This document shows, one piece after another, positions 62,882-64,000 of a stretch of DNA of 64,000 bases (position 1 is the first letter of the stretch; each line of letters begins with the position of its first letter). The notes beneath the pieces were generated by a model. That model had not been told where the DNA came from. It ran no database searches and saw nothing but the letters and a program-made list of their open reading frames with translations. The stretch comes from Paenibacillus sp. FSL K6-1330 (lineage in GTDB: Bacteria; Bacillota; Bacilli; Paenibacillales; Paenibacillaceae): contig NZ_CP150269.1 in assembly GCF_037976825.1 (NCBI RefSeq), positions 3,423,501-3,487,500 of the forward strand, read 5' to 3'. A program made the position numbers and the translations under genes.

Positions 62882-64000
62882 ATGCGCAGCAGTTTGGGCT
62901 GGATCGGGAATTATGGTCTGAAACAGAAGGCTCTGGTCATTTTCCTCTTTTTTGTCATTCTGCCTACGCTGGGGGTCGGCGTCCTGGCCCAAGACAAGCT
63001 GAACGAAGTGCTGCGCGGCCAATTTATCCAATCAAGCCAGCGCAGCCTGGAGATCGTAACGAACCAGCTGGAAGAACAAACGGCCATGATCGAGGATATA
63101 GCCGATTATTTGATATTGAGCAATGACATGCGCCAATACCTGCGCCTTGATCCACCGCCAGAGAGCGGGAGGGCGGAGCAGTTGAAGCAGAATCTCGAAG
63201 GATTCCTGACGTTTCAGCTCATGTCCAAAAACTATATTAAATCGATTTCGATCACCGGGTTTAACGGCAATTCCATTGAGATGGGCGAGCCGATTCACGG
63301 CAACGAAGAGTCTTGGAACCGGCTGGCGGACGAGCATAAAGGCGGAATCGTGTGGAGCAACGGCTATCCTTCCACCAGCGGCTGGTATGGTGAAGTAAAC
63401 CTCGTCTCATTGTTCCGGGTTCTGAATTCCTATGACGAAATCACGCTCCCGCTTGCCCGGCTCGTCATCCGCATGGATGAAGCCAGTATACTTAAACAGC
63501 TGCAGCGGGGGTTGACGCGGGACGAAGGCATGGTGTTTATTGTGGATTCGGAAGGTCAAATCGTACTGCCTTCCAAAGAAATGTTTCCCTTGAATATCGG
63601 AGATTGGGAAGCGTTTACGGATATCGTAACCGCAGGGACGATGGGCTCTTCCACATACCGACACGACGGGGAAGCGTATTTGACCTTTCATCAACGGATG
63701 GAGAATACCGATTGGACGATCGTTTCCATGGTGCCCAAGGCTGCGTTGGATCAGGATGTACGCGGCGTATCCATCTTGATGCAGGTCATTCTCATCGGAA
63801 TTCTCCTGTTGGGCTTATCGGCCTTGATCGGGTTCCACTATACGATTATCAGGCCGATCCTGCGCCTGAAGATTGAGACCAATCGCGTAAAGCTCGGCGA
63901 TTTCAACGCTCGGGTGCCCATTCGTTCCAAGGATGAGATTTCCGAGCTGAACCGCAGGTTTAACGATATGGTCTCCACGATTCAGGAACTGATCGAGCAT
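62882..64000 (+). CDS. Sensor histidine kinase, YesM-like, N-terminal part
   Basis: The frame is open to the window edge, giving 373 codons. A first TM helix (LVIFLFFVILPTLGVGVL) is followed by an extracytoplasmic dCache-like sensor of about 280 residues, a second TM helix (MQVILIGILLLGLSALIGFH) and a HAMP domain ending in KDEISELNRRFNDMVSTIQ. This is the plan of YesM-type kinases that partner an AraC-type response regulator and control sugar transporters. The His-kinase core must lie beyond 64000. ATG 62882 is chosen (AGAGGG seven bases upstream); in-frame ATGs at 62855 and 62876 lack that spacing. It is 47 bases after the permease, so it is in the same operon. Confidence 0.85.
   Translation, partial: MRSSLGWIGNYGLKQKALVIFLFFVILPTLGVGVLAQDKLNEVLRGQFIQSSQRSLEIVTNQLEEQTAMIEDIADYLILSNDMRQYLRLDPPPESGRAEQLKQNLEGFLTFQLMSKNYIKSISITGFNGNSIEMGEPIHGNEESWNRLADEHKGGIVWSNGYPSTSGWYGEVNLVSLFRVLNSYDEITLPLARLVIRMDEASILKQLQRGLTRDEGMVFIVDSEGQIVLPSKEMFPLNIGDWEAFTDIVTAGTMGSSTYRHDGEAYLTFHQRMENTDWTIVSMVPKAALDQDVRGVSILMQVILIGILLLGLSALIGFHYTIIRPILRLKIETNRVKLGDFNARVPIRSKDEISELNRRFNDMVSTIQELIEH

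Overview
The window reads as chromosomal DNA from a spore-forming Firmicute, most likely a Paenibacillus. This rests on its gene types: a CotF-like coat protein, a wall-anchored hydrolase with three SLH repeats, LplB/LplC-type sugar ABC transporters with membrane-bound AraC or YesM-type sensors, MscL, malate:quinone oxidoreductase, a CYP102-type fused P450 and an Lsa-type ABC-F protein. Strong AGGAGG ribosome sites and hairpin-plus-T-tract terminators agree. The genus is an inference; no rRNA or tRNA gene is present to confirm it.

Layout. 1-2 kb: the tail of a Gfo/Idh/MocA dehydrogenase and two unknown proteins. 2.1-5.3 kb: a compact type III polyketide synthase, methyltransferase and FAD oxidoreductase operon. 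5.3-11.5 kb: mostly single genes (DinB-like, OsmC, MscL, an ABC-F protein behind a leader peptide and attenuator, a decayed DUF1796 gene, a VOC protein, a DadA-like oxidase). 11.8-15.5 kb: a self-sufficient CYP102 P450 with an HxlR regulator. 15.5-18.0 kb: a decayed IS1182-type element that contains an IS1111/IS110-type element. 18.0-24.3 kb: a quinone reductase divergent from an MMPL exporter, the exporter's two-component system, and a ZIP metal transporter. 24.4-33.5 kb: a DUF4097 protein, a deleted IS1182 derivative, two serine hydrolases, an alpha/beta hydrolase, a MerR regulator, an IS1182 end fragment and a CopA ATPase.

33.7-53.2 kb is the most coherent block and looks richer in G+C by eye: a GHL6-type glycosidase divergent from an AraC regulator, then a membrane-anchored AraC sensor-regulator, two permeases, a solute-binding lipoprotein, a 1257-residue secreted beta-helix enzyme, an unknown 225-residue protein, a 1418-residue GH2 enzyme and a GH88 unsaturated glucuronyl hydrolase. 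I read it as a polysaccharide utilisation locus in which the beta-helix protein works outside the cell, the transporter imports oligosaccharides, and GH2, GH88 and GHL6 finish them inside. The GH88 enzyme implies a uronic-acid-containing substrate that has been cut by a lyase; no lyase is recognised here.

53.2-64 kb: a P450 broken by one frameshift and its divergent PadR regulator, the coat protein, mqo, a GH130 phosphorylase and a second sugar ABC system that runs into a truncated sensor kinase at the window edge.

Structure not explained by the genes includes the ABC-F leader with competing hairpins, a probable guide-RNA region downstream of the IS110-type transposase, a TACAG repeat array with regular 19/12-13 base spacing before the polysaccharide transporter, a long-range hairpin before the ZIP gene, and several operator-like dyads. 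I see no CRISPR array, tRNA, rRNA or prophage.
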